The notes: generated by a model from the letters alone, not told the origin. Shown: positions 41,714 to 51,048, counted from the first letter of the stretch. The stretch: 64,000 nucleotides of DNA from Variovorax sp. J22G73 (GCF_030317035.1 NZ_JASZYK010000002.1:806001-870000), one strand, 5' to 3'. Numbers and translations are program-made.

Positions 41714-41715
41714 AA

Positions 41716-41970
41716 GGCCGGTATCCGGGCTTGCGGAGCGTCGTGGCGTGCCGAGTGAAGGCACACCGCGACCGAAACCCTCGCCTTCCCACGCCGAAGC
41801 GCAGTGACTGCCGAGCCCTCGATGAAGGGGCGCGTGCGTGAGGGTTTCCAGATCCGCTGACCGTTGCGGGGGCAGCGCAGGCATTGCCGCGTCATCGACG
41901 ACGCGGCGCACCTGCTTCCCGTTTAACCCCTGGAGCCATGCGACATGGCGGGAGGGGCACCTTCGAACCG
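41716..41970 (-). promoter_or_regulatory. Cobalamin riboswitch
   Basis: All core elements are present on the minus strand: GGTGCCCC, TTAAACGGGAAGCAGGTGC, CCCCCGCAACGGTCAGC, GTCACTGCG, GGGAAGGC and the 3' element AAGCCCGGATACCGGCC. It should repress the seven-gene cobalt/B12 operon (41567 down to 30238) when adenosylcobalamin is abundant. The variable arms differ fully from the first riboswitch, whereas core and 3' end are nearly identical. Confidence 0.93.
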
Positions 41971-42015
41971 TGGTCTGGTGCGGTTAAGAAAAATTAACAC
42001 ACCAAAACCGGCGGA

Positions 42016-42021
42016 ATTATA
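42016..42021 (-). promoter_or_regulatory. -10 element of the second cobalamin leader
   Basis: TATAAT within CTCCCTATAATTCCGCCG, identical to the block at the first leader. It overlaps the stop codon of the small gene ending at 42017, so the promoter has been placed at, or has been transposed with, that gene end. No clear -35 is seen. Confidence 0.6.
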
Positions 42022-42304
42022 GGGAGCCGGGCTTTCCTTCGGGCCCGAACAGGCGCCGCATGACCGCCACGCCGGCCACCAGCGCATTGGAGTAGCTGGT
42101 GTAGGGCTCGAGCGCGGCTTCGAGCGGAAGGTAGACGTGGGCGGGGGCGCCGGCTGTGCCCGGTGTGCCCGGTGTGCCCGGCGTGCCAGGAATGGGCGAG
42201 GCACCTGGCGCCGAGCCATCGTCCACCGCCTCCATCAGCACCCAATAGAACTCGCCCGCCTCCAGCTCATGGACGGTGAGCGCGATGTTTCTGGGGTTGG
42301 GCAT
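42017..42304 (-). CDS. Small hypothetical protein with Gly-Thr-Pro repeats
   Basis: 95 aa, unrecognised family. The N-terminal MPNPRNIALTVHELEAGEFY and C-terminal YSNALVAGVAVMRRLFGPEG read as a compact alpha/beta protein split by a collagen-like PGTPGTPGTPGTAG loop encoded by imperfect 9-base repeats (42160-42190). No signal peptide. The repeat loop probably varies in length between strains. Confidence 0.6.
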   Translation of the reverse strand: MPNPRNIALTVHELEAGEFYWVLMEAVDDGSAPGASPIPGTPGTPGTPGTAGAPAHVYLPLEAALEPYTSYSNALVAGVAVMRRLFGPEGKPGSL

Positions 42305-42486
42305 GGGCGTGAAGGTGGGCTGCTGTACGTTGAATGGCTGGAGGACAGGTGCGGTTGACAGCTTCCGGGCTTCTCCTACAGAGCGGGCCCGTGGCGCGGC
42401 CTAAGGTTTTACACACGGGGCGCCTGCGGTGACTGTGCGGTGACTGCGGCGGCTCCTCTCTCGCTAAAACCAACCCAGGAGGCAGC

Positions 42487-42891
42487 ATGAAACCCTTCAG
42501 CCTTGACCCGAGCATGCGGGCGACCATCGGCGGCGCGTTCTACCCGACCGGCTATTCGATGGTGATGTTCCCCAAGCCCGAAGACGCCACCCGCGTCGGC
42601 CAGCAGCTGATCGACGGCGGCGTGAGCCGCGACGACATCTTCCTGCTGCCGCCGCAGGCCGTGCTCTCGCAGATTTCGCCGACGGTCGAACAGGCCGACG
42701 ACCCGCTGCCTTCCGCCGGCACCGAAGGCGCCACCGTGCGCGCCTACACCAAGCTGGCGCGCGAAGGCCATGCGGCGCTGCTGGTGAAGACCGACGACAG
42801 CGACGCCGCCGAGCGGCTGATGGTGGCGGTGCGCACCGTGCCTTACGCCATTGCGCAACGCTACCGGGCGCTGGTCATCGAAGACCTCTGA
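42487..42891 (+). CDS. Conserved hypothetical protein
   Basis: 134 aa, soluble. It has an N-terminal beta-rich section (GGAFYPTGYSMVMFPKPEDA), a Gln/Asp loop and a closing alpha/beta unit (GHAALLVKTDDSDAAERLMV, PYAIAQRYRALVIEDL) suggestive of a ferredoxin-like fold. AGGAGG lies upstream of the ATG. Function unknown. Divergent from the 95-aa gene. Confidence 0.7.
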   Translation: MKPFSLDPSMRATIGGAFYPTGYSMVMFPKPEDATRVGQQLIDGGVSRDDIFLLPPQAVLSQISPTVEQADDPLPSAGTEGATVRAYTKLAREGHAALLVKTDDSDAAERLMVAVRTVPYAIAQRYRALVIEDL

Positions 42892-42938
42892 GGCCCTGGA
42901 GATCGAAGAGCGGCGCGGCGCCTGGGTCAACGCGAGGC

Positions 42939-44645
42939 TCAGGCCGGCACGGCCATGGCGACGGCACGCTGCACCACGTCGCGGGCCATGGCCTGCGCGA
43001 GTTCGTGTTCGCCGAGGAACACGGTGGCCGATGTTTCCTGCGTCAGCAGCCGGGCCTCGTGCTCGTTGTGGCTGCGAATGACGGTCTGGATGGTGGGGTT
43101 CAGCGTGCGCGCGGTTTCCATCATCTGGCGCACGTTCATGGCGTCGGGCGTGGCCACCACCAGCACGCGGGCGCGCGCGATGTGGGCCTGGATGAGCACG
43201 GCGGGGTCGGCCGCGTCGCCCCACACCGCGGGCGTGCCCGCCTCGCGCAGCTTCTCGACCAGCTCGCGGTTCTGCTCGGCGACCACGTAGGGAATGTCGT
43301 GCGCGTCGAGCTCCTGCGCAATGCGGCGCCCGACCCGGCCGTAGCCCACCAGCACCACCTGGCGGGACAGGTACTTGGCCTCGGTGGTCATCGGCAGTTC
43401 GGCCAGCGGGTCGTCGCGCGACTCCAGCCCGCGCGCGAACGACGAATGGGCGTGCAGCCATTTCTGCATCGGCGTGATCAGGCTGAACCACAGCGGGTTG
43501 GTGGCAATGGAGATGAGCGCGCCCGCCAGTACCAGGCTCTGCCCTTCCACCGGCAGCAGGCCGAGCGACACGCCCAGCCCGGCGAGGATGAACGAGAACT
43601 CCCCGATCTGCGCCAGGCTGGCGCTGACCGTGAGCGCCGTGCCCAGCGGGTAGCGAAACACCAGCACCAGCGCGCAGGCCGCAATCGACTTGCCCAGCAC
43701 GATGACCAGCACCACCGCCAGCACCTGCAGCGGCCGCTCGATGAGCACCGAGGGGTCGAACAGCATGCCCACCGACACGAAGAACAGCACGGCGAAGGCG
43801 TCGCGCAGCGGCAATGATTCTTGCGCGGCGCGGTGGCTGAACTCCGACTCGCGCATCACCATGCCGGCGAAGAAGGCGCCCAGCGCGAACGACACGCCGA
43901 ACAGCGCGGCAGACGCAAAGGCGATGCTCACGGCCGCGGCCACCACGCACAGCGTGAACAGCTCGCGCGAGCCGGTGCGCGTGACCTGCCAGAGAATCCA
44001 CGGGAACACGCGGCGCCCGACCACGAGCATCAGCGCCACGAAGCCGCCGACCTGCAGCAGCGTGAGGCCCAGCGTTTGCCACAGCGGATCGGCCGGGCCG
44101 GCCTGGGCGTTGTGGCCGCCGAGCGTGCCGGCCAGCGGCGGCATGAGCACGAGCACCAGCACCATGGCCAGGTCTTCGACGACGAGCCAGCCGATGGCGA
44201 TGCGCCCGGTGAAGGAATCGAGAATGCCCAGGCTTTCGAGCGCGCGCAGCAGCACGACGGTGCTGGCGACCGACAGCGCGAGCCCGAACACCAGCGCGGC
44301 CCCGGGGCTCCAGCCCCACCACATGGCGAGGCCGCCGCCGAGCAGCGTGGCCACGGCGATCTGCGCGAGCGCGCCGGGCAGCGCGATCTTGCGCACGGCC
44401 AGGAGGTCGTCGAGCGAAAAATGCAGGCCCACGCCGAACATGAGCAGCATGACGCCGATTTCGGCGAGCTGCGCGGCGATGCCGGCGTCGGCCACGAAGC
44501 CGGGGGTGAACGGTCCGATGATCACGCCGGCCAGCAGGTAGCCGACCAGCGCCGGCAGCCGCAGCTTGGCCGCCAGGAACCCGAACACGAGTGCCAGCCC
44601 GAGGCCGGCGGCGATCGTGTTGATGAGGGAAACGCTGTGGGGCAT
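42939..44645 (-). CDS. CPA2-family cation/proton antiporter with TrkA-N domain (YbaL/KefB-like)
   Basis: 568 aa. About 12 membrane segments form the Na_H_Exchanger domain (LLMFGVGLHFSLDDLLAVRK, VSVGMLFDPSVLIERP). From about residue 415 there is a cytoplasmic TrkA-N Rossmann domain with QVVLVGYGRVGRRIAQELDA and WGDAADPAVLIQAHIARARV. Moves K+ or Na+ against H+; the nucleotide-binding domain is the likely gate. The C-terminal TrkA_C domain is missing, as in YbaL. Monocistronic. Confidence 0.92.
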   Translation of the reverse strand: MPHSVSLINTIAAGLGLALVFGFLAAKLRLPALVGYLLAGVIIGPFTPGFVADAGIAAQLAEIGVMLLMFGVGLHFSLDDLLAVRKIALPGALAQIAVATLLGGGLAMWWGWSPGAALVFGLALSVASTVVLLRALESLGILDSFTGRIAIGWLVVEDLAMVLVLVLMPPLAGTLGGHNAQAGPADPLWQTLGLTLLQVGGFVALMLVVGRRVFPWILWQVTRTGSRELFTLCVVAAAVSIAFASAALFGVSFALGAFFAGMVMRESEFSHRAAQESLPLRDAFAVLFFVSVGMLFDPSVLIERPLQVLAVVLVIVLGKSIAACALVLVFRYPLGTALTVSASLAQIGEFSFILAGLGVSLGLLPVEGQSLVLAGALISIATNPLWFSLITPMQKWLHAHSSFARGLESRDDPLAELPMTTEAKYLSRQVVLVGYGRVGRRIAQELDAHDIPYVVAEQNRELVEKLREAGTPAVWGDAADPAVLIQAHIARARVLVVATPDAMNVRQMMETARTLNPTIQTVIRSHNEHEARLLTQETSATVFLGEHELAQAMARDVVQRAVAMAVPA

Positions 44646-44790
44646 CGCCGCATTTTGCAGGAACGATGCCTACCCCTTCGTGTCAGCCGGCCATCTGTTG
44701 CGCGTTCCTGGCGCTTGTGTTTCGGGGGTGGTTGTTCGGAGCGTATGAACAGGCCGCCGGGTGGCGGCCGATCAACGACCGCCTTGGACC

Positions 44791-46143
44791 TCAGCCCGAC
44801 ATCTTGCTGGTGCGGGCCCCCTCGATCAGCTCGGGCTCCTGCGCCTCCACCCAGGTCTCGTTGTTCAAGGCGGCCTGCAGCCGGGCCTCGTCGAGTTCGT
44901 TGGTCCACTTGGCCACCACGATGGTCGCCACGCCGTTGCCGATCAGGTTGGTCAGGGCGCGCGCCTCGGACATGAAGCGGTCGATGCCCAATATCAGCGC
45001 CAGCCCCGCCACCGGCACATGCCCCACCGCCGACAGCGTGGCCGCCAGCACGATGAAGCCGCTGCCCGTCACGCCGGCCGCGCCCTTCGAGGTGAGCAGC
45101 AGCACGGCCAGCAGCGTGATCTCCTGCACCAGCGTCATGTGCGTGTTGGTGGCCTGGGCGATGAACACCGCGGCCATCGTCAGGTAGATGGAGGTGCCGT
45201 CGAGGTTGAACGAGTAGCCCGTGGGAATCACCAGGCCCACCGTCGTCTTGTTCGCGCCGGCGTTCTCCATCTTCTCCATCATGCGCGGCAGCACCGACTC
45301 GCTGGACGAGGTGCCCAGCACGATGAGCAGCTCTTCCTTGATGTACTTGATGAACTTCCAGATGCTGAAGCCATGGAACCTGGCGATCAGCCCCAGCACC
45401 ACGAAGATGAACAGCAGGCAGGTCAGGTAGAAGGTGCCCATCAGCTTGCCCAGGGAAAACAGGCTGCCCAGGCCGTACTTGCCGATGGTGAACGCCATGG
45501 CGCCGAAGGCACCGATGGGCGCCAGCTTCATGATGTAGTTGACGATGCCGAAGAGCACGTGCGAGCCCTTCTCGATCACGTCGAACACCAGCGTGCCGCG
45601 GCCACCGAAACGGTGCAGCGCAAAGCCGAACAGCACCGCGATGAGCAGCACCTGCAGGATCTCGCCCTTGGCGAAGGCGTCGACCAGCGTGTTGGGAATG
45701 ATGTTCAGGATGAAGTCGACCGTGCCGGTCATCTTGCCGGGGCCGGTGTACGAGGCGATCGACTTGGTGTCCAGCGTGGCCGGGTCGACGTTCATGCCCG
45801 CGCCGGGCTGCAGCAGGTTCACCAGCACCAGGCCGACCACCAGCGCGATGCTGCTGACCACCTCGAAGTACAGCAGCGCCAGGCCCCCGGTCTTGCCGAC
45901 CTTCTTCATGTCTTCCATGCCGGCGATGCCCACCACCACCGTGCAGAAGATGATGGGCGCGATGATCATCTTGATCAGCTTGATGAAGCCGTCGCCCAAG
46001 GGCTTCATGGCCTCGCCGACCGTCGGGTAGAAGTGGCCCAGCAGCACGCCGATGATCACCGCGGTGATCACCTGCACGTAGAGGGAGCGATAGATCGGGA
46101 GTTTCTTGGCAGGATTGGCGGGTGTACTTGTTGTGTTTTCCAT
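44791..46143 (-). CDS. dctA: C4-dicarboxylate:proton/sodium symporter DctA
   Basis: 450 aa from the ATG at 46143 (GGAGG upstream). Full DctA pattern: [40 protein letters not shown], the Ser-rich re-entrant loop [40 protein letters not shown] and [19 protein letters not shown]. Imports succinate, fumarate and malate across the inner membrane. No DctB/DctD regulators are adjacent. Confidence 0.96.
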   Translation of the reverse strand: MENTTSTPANPAKKLPIYRSLYVQVITAVIIGVLLGHFYPTVGEAMKPLGDGFIKLIKMIIAPIIFCTVVVGIAGMEDMKKVGKTGGLALLYFEVVSSIALVVGLVLVNLLQPGAGMNVDPATLDTKSIASYTGPGKMTGTVDFILNIIPNTLVDAFAKGEILQVLLIAVLFGFALHRFGGRGTLVFDVIEKGSHVLFGIVNYIMKLAPIGAFGAMAFTIGKYGLGSLFSLGKLMGTFYLTCLLFIFVVLGLIARFHGFSIWKFIKYIKEELLIVLGTSSSESVLPRMMEKMENAGANKTTVGLVIPTGYSFNLDGTSIYLTMAAVFIAQATNTHMTLVQEITLLAVLLLTSKGAAGVTGSGFIVLAATLSAVGHVPVAGLALILGIDRFMSEARALTNLIGNGVATIVVAKWTNELDEARLQAALNNETWVEAQEPELIEGARTSKMSG

Positions 46144-46211
46144 GGTGCCTCCGGAGGGGTTTGAAACTGTAGGAGCGTGCGGGCCACTTTCCATTCGTAG
46201 AAGCCACATTC

Positions 46212-46249
46212 CGTGAACAAAAAAACCCGCCGAGGCGGGTTTCTTGTTC
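46212..46249 (-). terminator. Intrinsic terminator of phaB
   Basis: On the minus strand AACCCGCC-TCG-GGCGGGTT (overlapping arms extended by GAACAA/TTGTTC) is followed by a T7 run. It lies 19 bases past the phaB stop. The A-run on the other side makes it potentially bidirectional. Confidence 0.85.
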
Positions 46250-46267
46250 AGGTGAAGGTCAGCATGC

Positions 46268-47005
46268 TCAGTGCATGTGCAGGCCGCCGTTGACCGAGAA
46301 GTCGGCCCCCGTGCTGTAGCCGCCTTCGTCGGTCGCGAGCCACGAGATGATCGAGGCGATTTCGCTCGGCTCGCCCAGGCGCTTGACCGGGATGGTGGCC
46401 ACGATCTTGTCGAGCACTTCCTGGCGGATGGCCTTGACCATGTCGGTGCCGATGTAGCCCGGGCTCACGGTGTTCACGGTGACGCCCTTGGCCGCCAGCT
46501 CCTGCGCCAGCGCCATGGTGAAGCCGTGCATGCCGGCCTTGGCCGCCGAGTAGTTGGTCTGGCCCGCCTGGCCCTTGGCGCCGTTGACCGAGCTGATGTT
46601 GATGATGCGGCCCCAGCCCTTTTCGACCATGTCGCCCACCACCTGCTTGGTGACGTTGAACATGCTGTTCAGGTTGGTCTCGATGACCGCGCTCCAGTCT
46701 TCAGGCGTCATCTTCAGGAACATGCGGTCGCGCGTGATCCCGGCGTTGTTGACCAGCACGTCGATGGCGCCATGCGCGGCCTTGGCGGCGGAGAAGGCTT
46801 CGACGGTGGATTGCCAGTCGCCGACGTTGCCGACCGACGCGTGGAATTCGAAGCCCTGGGCTTTCTGTTCGGCCAGCCACTTGCCGTGGTCGCGGGTGGG
46901 GCCGCAACCGGCGACGACGGTGAACCCGTCCTTGTGCAGACGTTGGCAGATGGCTGTTCCGATGCCACCCATGCCCCCGGTGACATATGCAACTTTCTTG
47001 CTCAT
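46268..47005 (-). CDS. phaB: Acetoacetyl-CoA reductase PhaB
   Basis: 245 aa, classical NADPH-dependent SDR. Cofactor site [17 protein letters not shown] (about 7-23), NNAGITRD, catalytic Ser in [14 protein letters not shown] and the YSAAK Tyr-Lys pair at about 150-154. It closely follows Cupriavidus PhaB, including [11 protein letters not shown] and [20 protein letters not shown]. Produces (R)-3-hydroxybutyryl-CoA for PhaC. It stands alone, 11 kb from phaA-phaC in this window. Confidence 0.96.
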   Translation of the reverse strand: MSKKVAYVTGGMGGIGTAICQRLHKDGFTVVAGCGPTRDHGKWLAEQKAQGFEFHASVGNVGDWQSTVEAFSAAKAAHGAIDVLVNNAGITRDRMFLKMTPEDWSAVIETNLNSMFNVTKQVVGDMVEKGWGRIINISSVNGAKGQAGQTNYSAAKAGMHGFTMALAQELAAKGVTVNTVSPGYIGTDMVKAIRQEVLDKIVATIPVKRLGEPSEIASIISWLATDEGGYSTGADFSVNGGLHMH

Positions 47006-47207
47006 GAGATTTCCTTTATGTACGTAGCAAAAGCCTGAACGGCCGCCTTCACTCTAGCGAGTTTCAGGCCACGGCTCTCTGAGGAAAACACTGAGCCAGG
47101 CTTGCAACCAGCTGTCACGAAGCGGCCTTTGCGAGCAGGCTCTATCCTCGCAGCAGTCCGTGTCACCGTGCCCCGCGCGGGGCTTCCTCGCATAGGAGTT
47201 CGAAAGT

Positions 47208-47855
47208 ATGAGTTTCGGCATCATCGTGTTTCCCGACGTCGAGGAACTCGACTTCGTCGGCCCCTGGGAAATGCTGACCATGTGGAGCAAATTGGCCGGC
47301 GGCCCCAGCCCCTGCCTGATCGTGGCCGAGAAGCGCGAGCCGGTGGCCTGCGCCAAGGGCCTGTCGATCAACCCGCATGTGTCCTTTGCCGAATGCCCGC
47401 CGCTGGACTGGCTGCTGGTGCCCGGCGGCATGGGCACCCGGCGCGAGGTCGACAACCCCGCCATGACCCGCTTCCTGGCCGACCAGGCGCCCGGCTGCAA
47501 GGCGCTGCTGTCGGTGTGCACCGGCGCCTTCGTGCTGCACGCGGCCGGCCTGCTCTCGGGCAAGACCGCGACCACGCACTGGGGCTCCCTCGACCGGCTG
47601 CGCGCGCTGGGCGATGTGAAGGTGGTCGAGCAGCGCTTCGTGCGGGACGGCAACGTCTGGACCTCGGCCGGGGTATCGGCCGGTACCGACCTGATGCTGG
47701 CCTTCATCGCCCACACCGCGGGCGAGGAAGCCGCGGCCAAGGTGCAGCTGCAGGCCGAGTACTACCCGGCGGACACGGTGTACGGCAGCACGGCCAGCCA
47801 CGAGCGCGCGCCCGCCTACGTGAAGCGCCCGGGCAACCCGGCGCGCACGCCATGA
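47208..47855 (+). CDS. DJ-1/PfpI-family protein (class I glutamine amidotransferase-like)
   Basis: 215 aa. The N-terminus FGIIVFPDVEELDFVGPWEM is typical of isonitrile-hydratase/ThiJ-like members. The nucleophile elbow is LLSVCTGAFVLHAAGLLSG with a Cys at about 105. THWGSLDRL supplies the following His. WTSAGVSAGTDLMLAFIAH matches the inhI/transcription-regulator N-domain subgroup, but no AraC domain is attached. Overlaps the CinA-type gene by 4 bases (ATGA). Confidence 0.88.
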   Translation: MSFGIIVFPDVEELDFVGPWEMLTMWSKLAGGPSPCLIVAEKREPVACAKGLSINPHVSFAECPPLDWLLVPGGMGTRREVDNPAMTRFLADQAPGCKALLSVCTGAFVLHAAGLLSGKTATTHWGSLDRLRALGDVKVVEQRFVRDGNVWTSAGVSAGTDLMLAFIAHTAGEEAAAKVQLQAEYYPADTVYGSTASHERAPAYVKRPGNPARTP

Positions 47856-48391
47856 GCGCCCCCGCGGTGCTGGAACCCCTGGCCGTGCTGGCCGCGCGCG
47901 TCGGCGAGACGCTGCGCGCGCGCGGACAGACCGTGGCGGTGGTCGAGTCTTCGGCCGGCGGCCTGGTGTCGGCCGCCCTGCTCGCGGTGCCGGGCGCCTC
48001 GGCCTACTTCCGCGGCGGCGCGGTCGTGTATTCGCGCCGCGCCGGCCGGGCCCTGCTGGGCCTGACCGCCGAGGACATGACCGGCCTGCGCGGCGAGACC
48101 GAGCCCTACGCCCGCCTGGTCGCCGGCCGCGTGCGCGACACGCACCACACGAGCTGGGGCATCGCCGAGAGCGGCGCGGCCGGCCCGGTGGGCAGCCCGT
48201 ACGGCGACGCGCCGGGGCATGTGTGCCTGGCCATCGTGGGCGCGGTCACGGTGAGCCGCACCATCGAAAACGGCGACACCGACCGGCCGCGCAACATGGA
48301 CGTGTTCGCGCGGCAACTGCTCGCGCTGTTCGAAGAGACGCTGGCGGCCTCCCCGTCCTCGTCCGCTCCCTCCTCCTCGTCTTCCTTCTAG
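47852..48391 (+). CDS. CinA C-terminal-domain protein (NMN amidohydrolase PncC-like)
   Basis: 179 aa from an ATG overlapping the upstream stop. Contains only the CinA_C domain: VVESSAGGLVSAALLAVPGA, where canonical members have AESCTGG, then YFRGGAVVYS and WGIAESGAAGPVGSPYG. PncC enzymes deamidate NMN in pyridine-nucleotide recycling; the Cys-Thr to Ser-Ala change in the first motif may affect activity. Ends in a Ser-rich tail. Its stop overlaps the stop of the convergent gene (CTAG at 48388-48391). Confidence 0.82.
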   Translation: MSAPAVLEPLAVLAARVGETLRARGQTVAVVESSAGGLVSAALLAVPGASAYFRGGAVVYSRRAGRALLGLTAEDMTGLRGETEPYARLVAGRVRDTHHTSWGIAESGAAGPVGSPYGDAPGHVCLAIVGAVTVSRTIENGDTDRPRNMDVFARQLLALFEETLAASPSSSAPSSSSSF

Positions 48392-49011
48392 TTCAGCCGC
48401 AGCCCTTCGCCTGCCCACTCCTGCACGCGGCGCTGGCAGGCGGCGATCCATGCGCTGCGCGCCTTGCCCTTGCGCTCGGGCACGGTCGCCACCAGGCCAT
48501 CGGGATGGCGCAATCCCGCCGCATAGCGCTTTTTCGCGTCTTCATTGGCCGGCGCGAAAGCGTAGTGCGTGCGCGAGAACTCGTCGAACTGCGCATCCCA
48601 CGCATGGAACACGAGGTTGTACTGCGGGTCTTCGGCGTCCTCGTCGTAGCCCACGAGGTCCTGCTTCAGCGGCTTGCGCCCGCCGAGGCCCGGCACCGGC
48701 GAGCGCAGCGCGGTCCAGGCCATGCGGCCGTCGGGCGAGAAACGCACGACCAGCAGGCCGGGCTCCCACTCCACGCACCAGAGCAGGTCGTCGCCGTCCA
48801 GCACATAGCTGAACCGCGCGCCGGTGTGCAGGATCATGGCCGGGCCGTCGAGGTAGGTCGCGTCGTCGAGCGGCTGCAGGGTGGGCAGCACGCGCTCGCG
48901 AAGAAAGCGCGCGTCGTCCTCGGGCACCGGCGCCGTGTGCATCACTTCGCGGCCCCGCTTGTCCTCGACGAAGATGGCGTACTGGTATTGCGCCGGGCTG
49001 TTCTGCACCAT
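48388..49011 (-). CDS. Conserved hypothetical protein
   Basis: 207 aa, soluble, unrecognised. Aromatic/acidic beta-rich N-half (YQYAIFVEDKRGREVMHTAP, SYVLDGDDLLWCVEWEPGLL) and a basic helical C-half (ARSAWIAACQRRVQEWAGEG). No signal peptide. The coding end overlaps the end of the CinA-type gene by four bases on the opposite strand. Confidence 0.65.
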   Translation of the reverse strand: MVQNSPAQYQYAIFVEDKRGREVMHTAPVPEDDARFLRERVLPTLQPLDDATYLDGPAMILHTGARFSYVLDGDDLLWCVEWEPGLLVVRFSPDGRMAWTALRSPVPGLGGRKPLKQDLVGYDEDAEDPQYNLVFHAWDAQFDEFSRTHYAFAPANEDAKKRYAAGLRHPDGLVATVPERKGKARSAWIAACQRRVQEWAGEGLRLN

Positions 49012-49020
49012 GTCCCCCTC

Positions 49021-49056
49021 CCGAAAAAGGCGCCAGTTTAGTGGCGCCTTTTTCGG
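49021..49056 (-). terminator. Perfect 15-bp-stem terminator
   Basis: CCGAAAAAGGCGCCA and its exact complement flank a 6-base loop (GTTTAG on the plus strand). The A5/T5 runs inside the stem allow use in both directions. It follows the Bug receptor stop at 49085 by 28 bases and so most likely ends the 54163-49085 operon, while separating it from the gene starting at 49011. Confidence 0.85.
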
Positions 49057-49084
49057 CTCTACGGCGCCTGACCGGCGCGCCAGC

Positions 49085-50092
49085 TCAGTCCGCCTGCACG
49101 CCCGCCGCGCGAATCACCTTGCCCCACTTGTCGACCTCCGCCGCCAGGTGCGTGCGCAGGCTCTCGGGCGTCTGCTTGTCCAGCGGCACGATTTCCGAGC
49201 TGAGCTCGGCCAGCCGGTGCTTGACCATGTCGTCCTGCAGCGCGGCGCGCAAGGCCACGTTGAGCTTGTCGATCACCGCCGGCGGCGTGCCCTTGGGCGC
49301 GTACACGCCGTGCCACACGCGCACGTCGAAGCCCTTCAGGCCCTGCTCGTCCAGCGTGGGAATGGTGGGCATGCTCGACAGCCGCCTGGGCGTGGTCACG
49401 CCGAACACCTTCACGCGGTTGCCGTCCTTGATGACCGGCGCGGTCTGCGTGGTCTGGTCGCACAGCAGGTCGACCTGCCCGCCCATCAGGTCGTTCAGCG
49501 CCGGGCCGGCGCCCTTGTAGGGCACGGTGGTGAGCTGCACGCCGATCTGGTTCATGAACAGCAGCCCGCACAGCTGCGACACCGCGCCCACGCCCGCGTT
49601 GGCCAGCGTGACCTTGTCCTTGTTCGCCTTCACGTAGGCCAGCAGCTCGGGGTAGGTGCTGGCCGGAAAGTCCTTGCGCGACAGCAGCGTCATCGGCACG
49701 TCGAGCACCTGGCCGACGTACTCGAAGTCTTTCAGCGGGTCGTAGTTGAGCTTCTTGTACAGCGCGGGCGCGGTGGCCATGCCCATGTGGTGGATGAGGA
49801 TGGTGTAGCCGTTGGGCGCCGCGCGGGCCACCCGGGTGGGCGCGATGGTGCCGCCCGCGCCCACGGTGTTTTCCACGATCACCGTCTGCCCCAGCGACTT
49901 GCCCATGGGAATGGCCAGCATGCGGGCCACCACGTCGGTCGGCCCGCCAGCCGAGTACGGCACCACCATGGTGATTGGCTTGTCGGGCCAGGCCGGCTGC
50001 GCGCCGGCCGGTGCCTGCACGGCCAGCAGGCAGGCGCCCACCGTGGCGGCGATCAGGGCGTTGGACTTCCGGGTCTTCTTCGTTGCGCTCAT
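49085..50092 (-). CDS. Bug-family tripartite tricarboxylate transporter substrate-binding protein
   Basis: 335 aa from the ATG at 50092 (AAGGAG upstream). Signal peptide (LIAATVGACLLAVQAPAGAQ), then the Bug fold: ITMVVPYSAGGPTDVVARML, VENTVGAGGTIAPTRVA, TTVPYKGAGPALNDLMGGQV. Bug receptors bind carboxylates and feed TctAB-type membrane components, none of which are adjacent. Its position at the end of a CoA-thioester pathway operon suggests it captures that pathway's dicarboxylate. Confidence 0.9.
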   Translation of the reverse strand: MSATKKTRKSNALIAATVGACLLAVQAPAGAQPAWPDKPITMVVPYSAGGPTDVVARMLAIPMGKSLGQTVIVENTVGAGGTIAPTRVARAAPNGYTILIHHMGMATAPALYKKLNYDPLKDFEYVGQVLDVPMTLLSRKDFPASTYPELLAYVKANKDKVTLANAGVGAVSQLCGLLFMNQIGVQLTTVPYKGAGPALNDLMGGQVDLLCDQTTQTAPVIKDGNRVKVFGVTTPRRLSSMPTIPTLDEQGLKGFDVRVWHGVYAPKGTPPAVIDKLNVALRAALQDDMVKHRLAELSSEIVPLDKQTPESLRTHLAAEVDKWGKVIRAAGVQAD

Positions 50093-50154
50093 CTCTTTGT
50101 CTCCTTGGGTTATGTGTCTTCGGTTGTCTCTGCTTGCGGGTATTCGGGGCCTGT

Positions 50155-51048
50155 TCAGGGCGCGCAAGGGGCCGCGTGCGCGGCCTGCGCCAGCAGCCGT
50201 TCGGCCAGCCGCACGACCGGCGCGTCGACCATCTTTCCGTCGAGGCTGACCACGCCGCCGCCCGATGCGCGAACGGCCTCGACCACGCGGCGTGCCCAGG
50301 CCAGTTCGTCGGCGCCGGGGCCCAGCGCGGCATGCACCGGCGCGACCTGGTCCGGGTGGATGCACAACTTGGCGCCGAAGCCGCCGCGCCGGGCGCGCGC
50401 GGTGTCGGCGGCCAGCCGTGCGGCGTCGCGCCAGTCGGCGGTCACGCCGTCGATGGGCGCGGGCAGCCCGGCGCGGCGCGAGGCCATCCGCAGTGCCAGG
50501 CGCACGGGCACCAGCTCGGCCTCGTCGGCGTCGCAGGCCAGGCCCAGGTCGGCCTGGAAGTCGAGGTTCCCGAAAGCAAGGCGCAGCACCTGCGGCGCGG
50601 CGGCGAGTTCATCGGCCGCGTCCAGCCCCGCCACGGATTCGACCAGCGGCACCAGCACGCCCTTGGCGCCGACGGCCTCGGCAAGCCGCGACAGGTCGCT
50701 CGCGCGCTCGGCCTTGGGCAGCACGACACCGGCGACCAGCCCCTGCGCCGCCAGCATGCCGACCTGCGCGCAGTCGTCGCCGTGCCACGGCGTGCCGGCG
50801 GCGTTGATGCGCACCAGCAGGCGCGCACGCTGCTGCGAAGCCAGCGCGGCGAACGACGCCGCAAGCCCCGCGCGCGCCGACGCCTTGCGCTCGGGCGCCA
50901 CCGCGTCTTCCAGGTCGACGATGACGCCGCCCGCCCCCGTGGCCAGCGCGCGGGCGTGGCGCTCGGGCCGGTCGGCGGGCACGAAGAGAAAGGTGCGAGC
51001 GAGGGCGAGTGCAGTCGCGGATTCGTGCGTCACAGGCGCCCCGCTCAT
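50155..51048 (-). CDS. CitE-like acyl-CoA lyase (HpcH/HpaI family)
   Basis: 297 aa. Family signature RTFLFVPADRPERHARALAT near the N-terminus, GGVIVDLEDAVAPERK with Mg-binding acidic residues, VRINAAGTPWHGDD, PLVESVAGL and KLCIHPDQVAPVHAA. Such enzymes cleave citramalyl-CoA, malyl-CoA or beta-methylmalyl-CoA. It overlaps the CoA transferase gene by 4 bases (ATGA). With the neighbouring CaiB and MaoC genes the composition fits an itaconate or mesaconate pathway, in which this would be citramalyl-CoA lyase. Confidence 0.88.
   Translation of the reverse strand: MSGAPVTHESATALALARTFLFVPADRPERHARALATGAGGVIVDLEDAVAPERKASARAGLAASFAALASQQRARLLVRINAAGTPWHGDDCAQVGMLAAQGLVAGVVLPKAERASDLSRLAEAVGAKGVLVPLVESVAGLDAADELAAAPQVLRLAFGNLDFQADLGLACDADEAELVPVRLALRMASRRAGLPAPIDGVTADWRDAARLAADTARARRGGFGAKLCIHPDQVAPVHAALGPGADELAWARRVVEAVRASGGGVVSLDGKMVDAPVVRLAERLLAQAAHAAPCAP

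Noticed and set aside
41568..41792. 75 extra N-terminal codons of the second TonB receptor
   Set aside because: These codons run through the expression platform and end of the cobalamin riboswitch; the ATG at 41567 has a strong Shine-Dalgarno sequence and a signal peptide follows.
42160..42190. GTGCCCGGT repeats considered as a regulatory iteron
   Set aside because: They are in frame within the 95-aa gene and simply encode its Gly-Thr-Pro loop.
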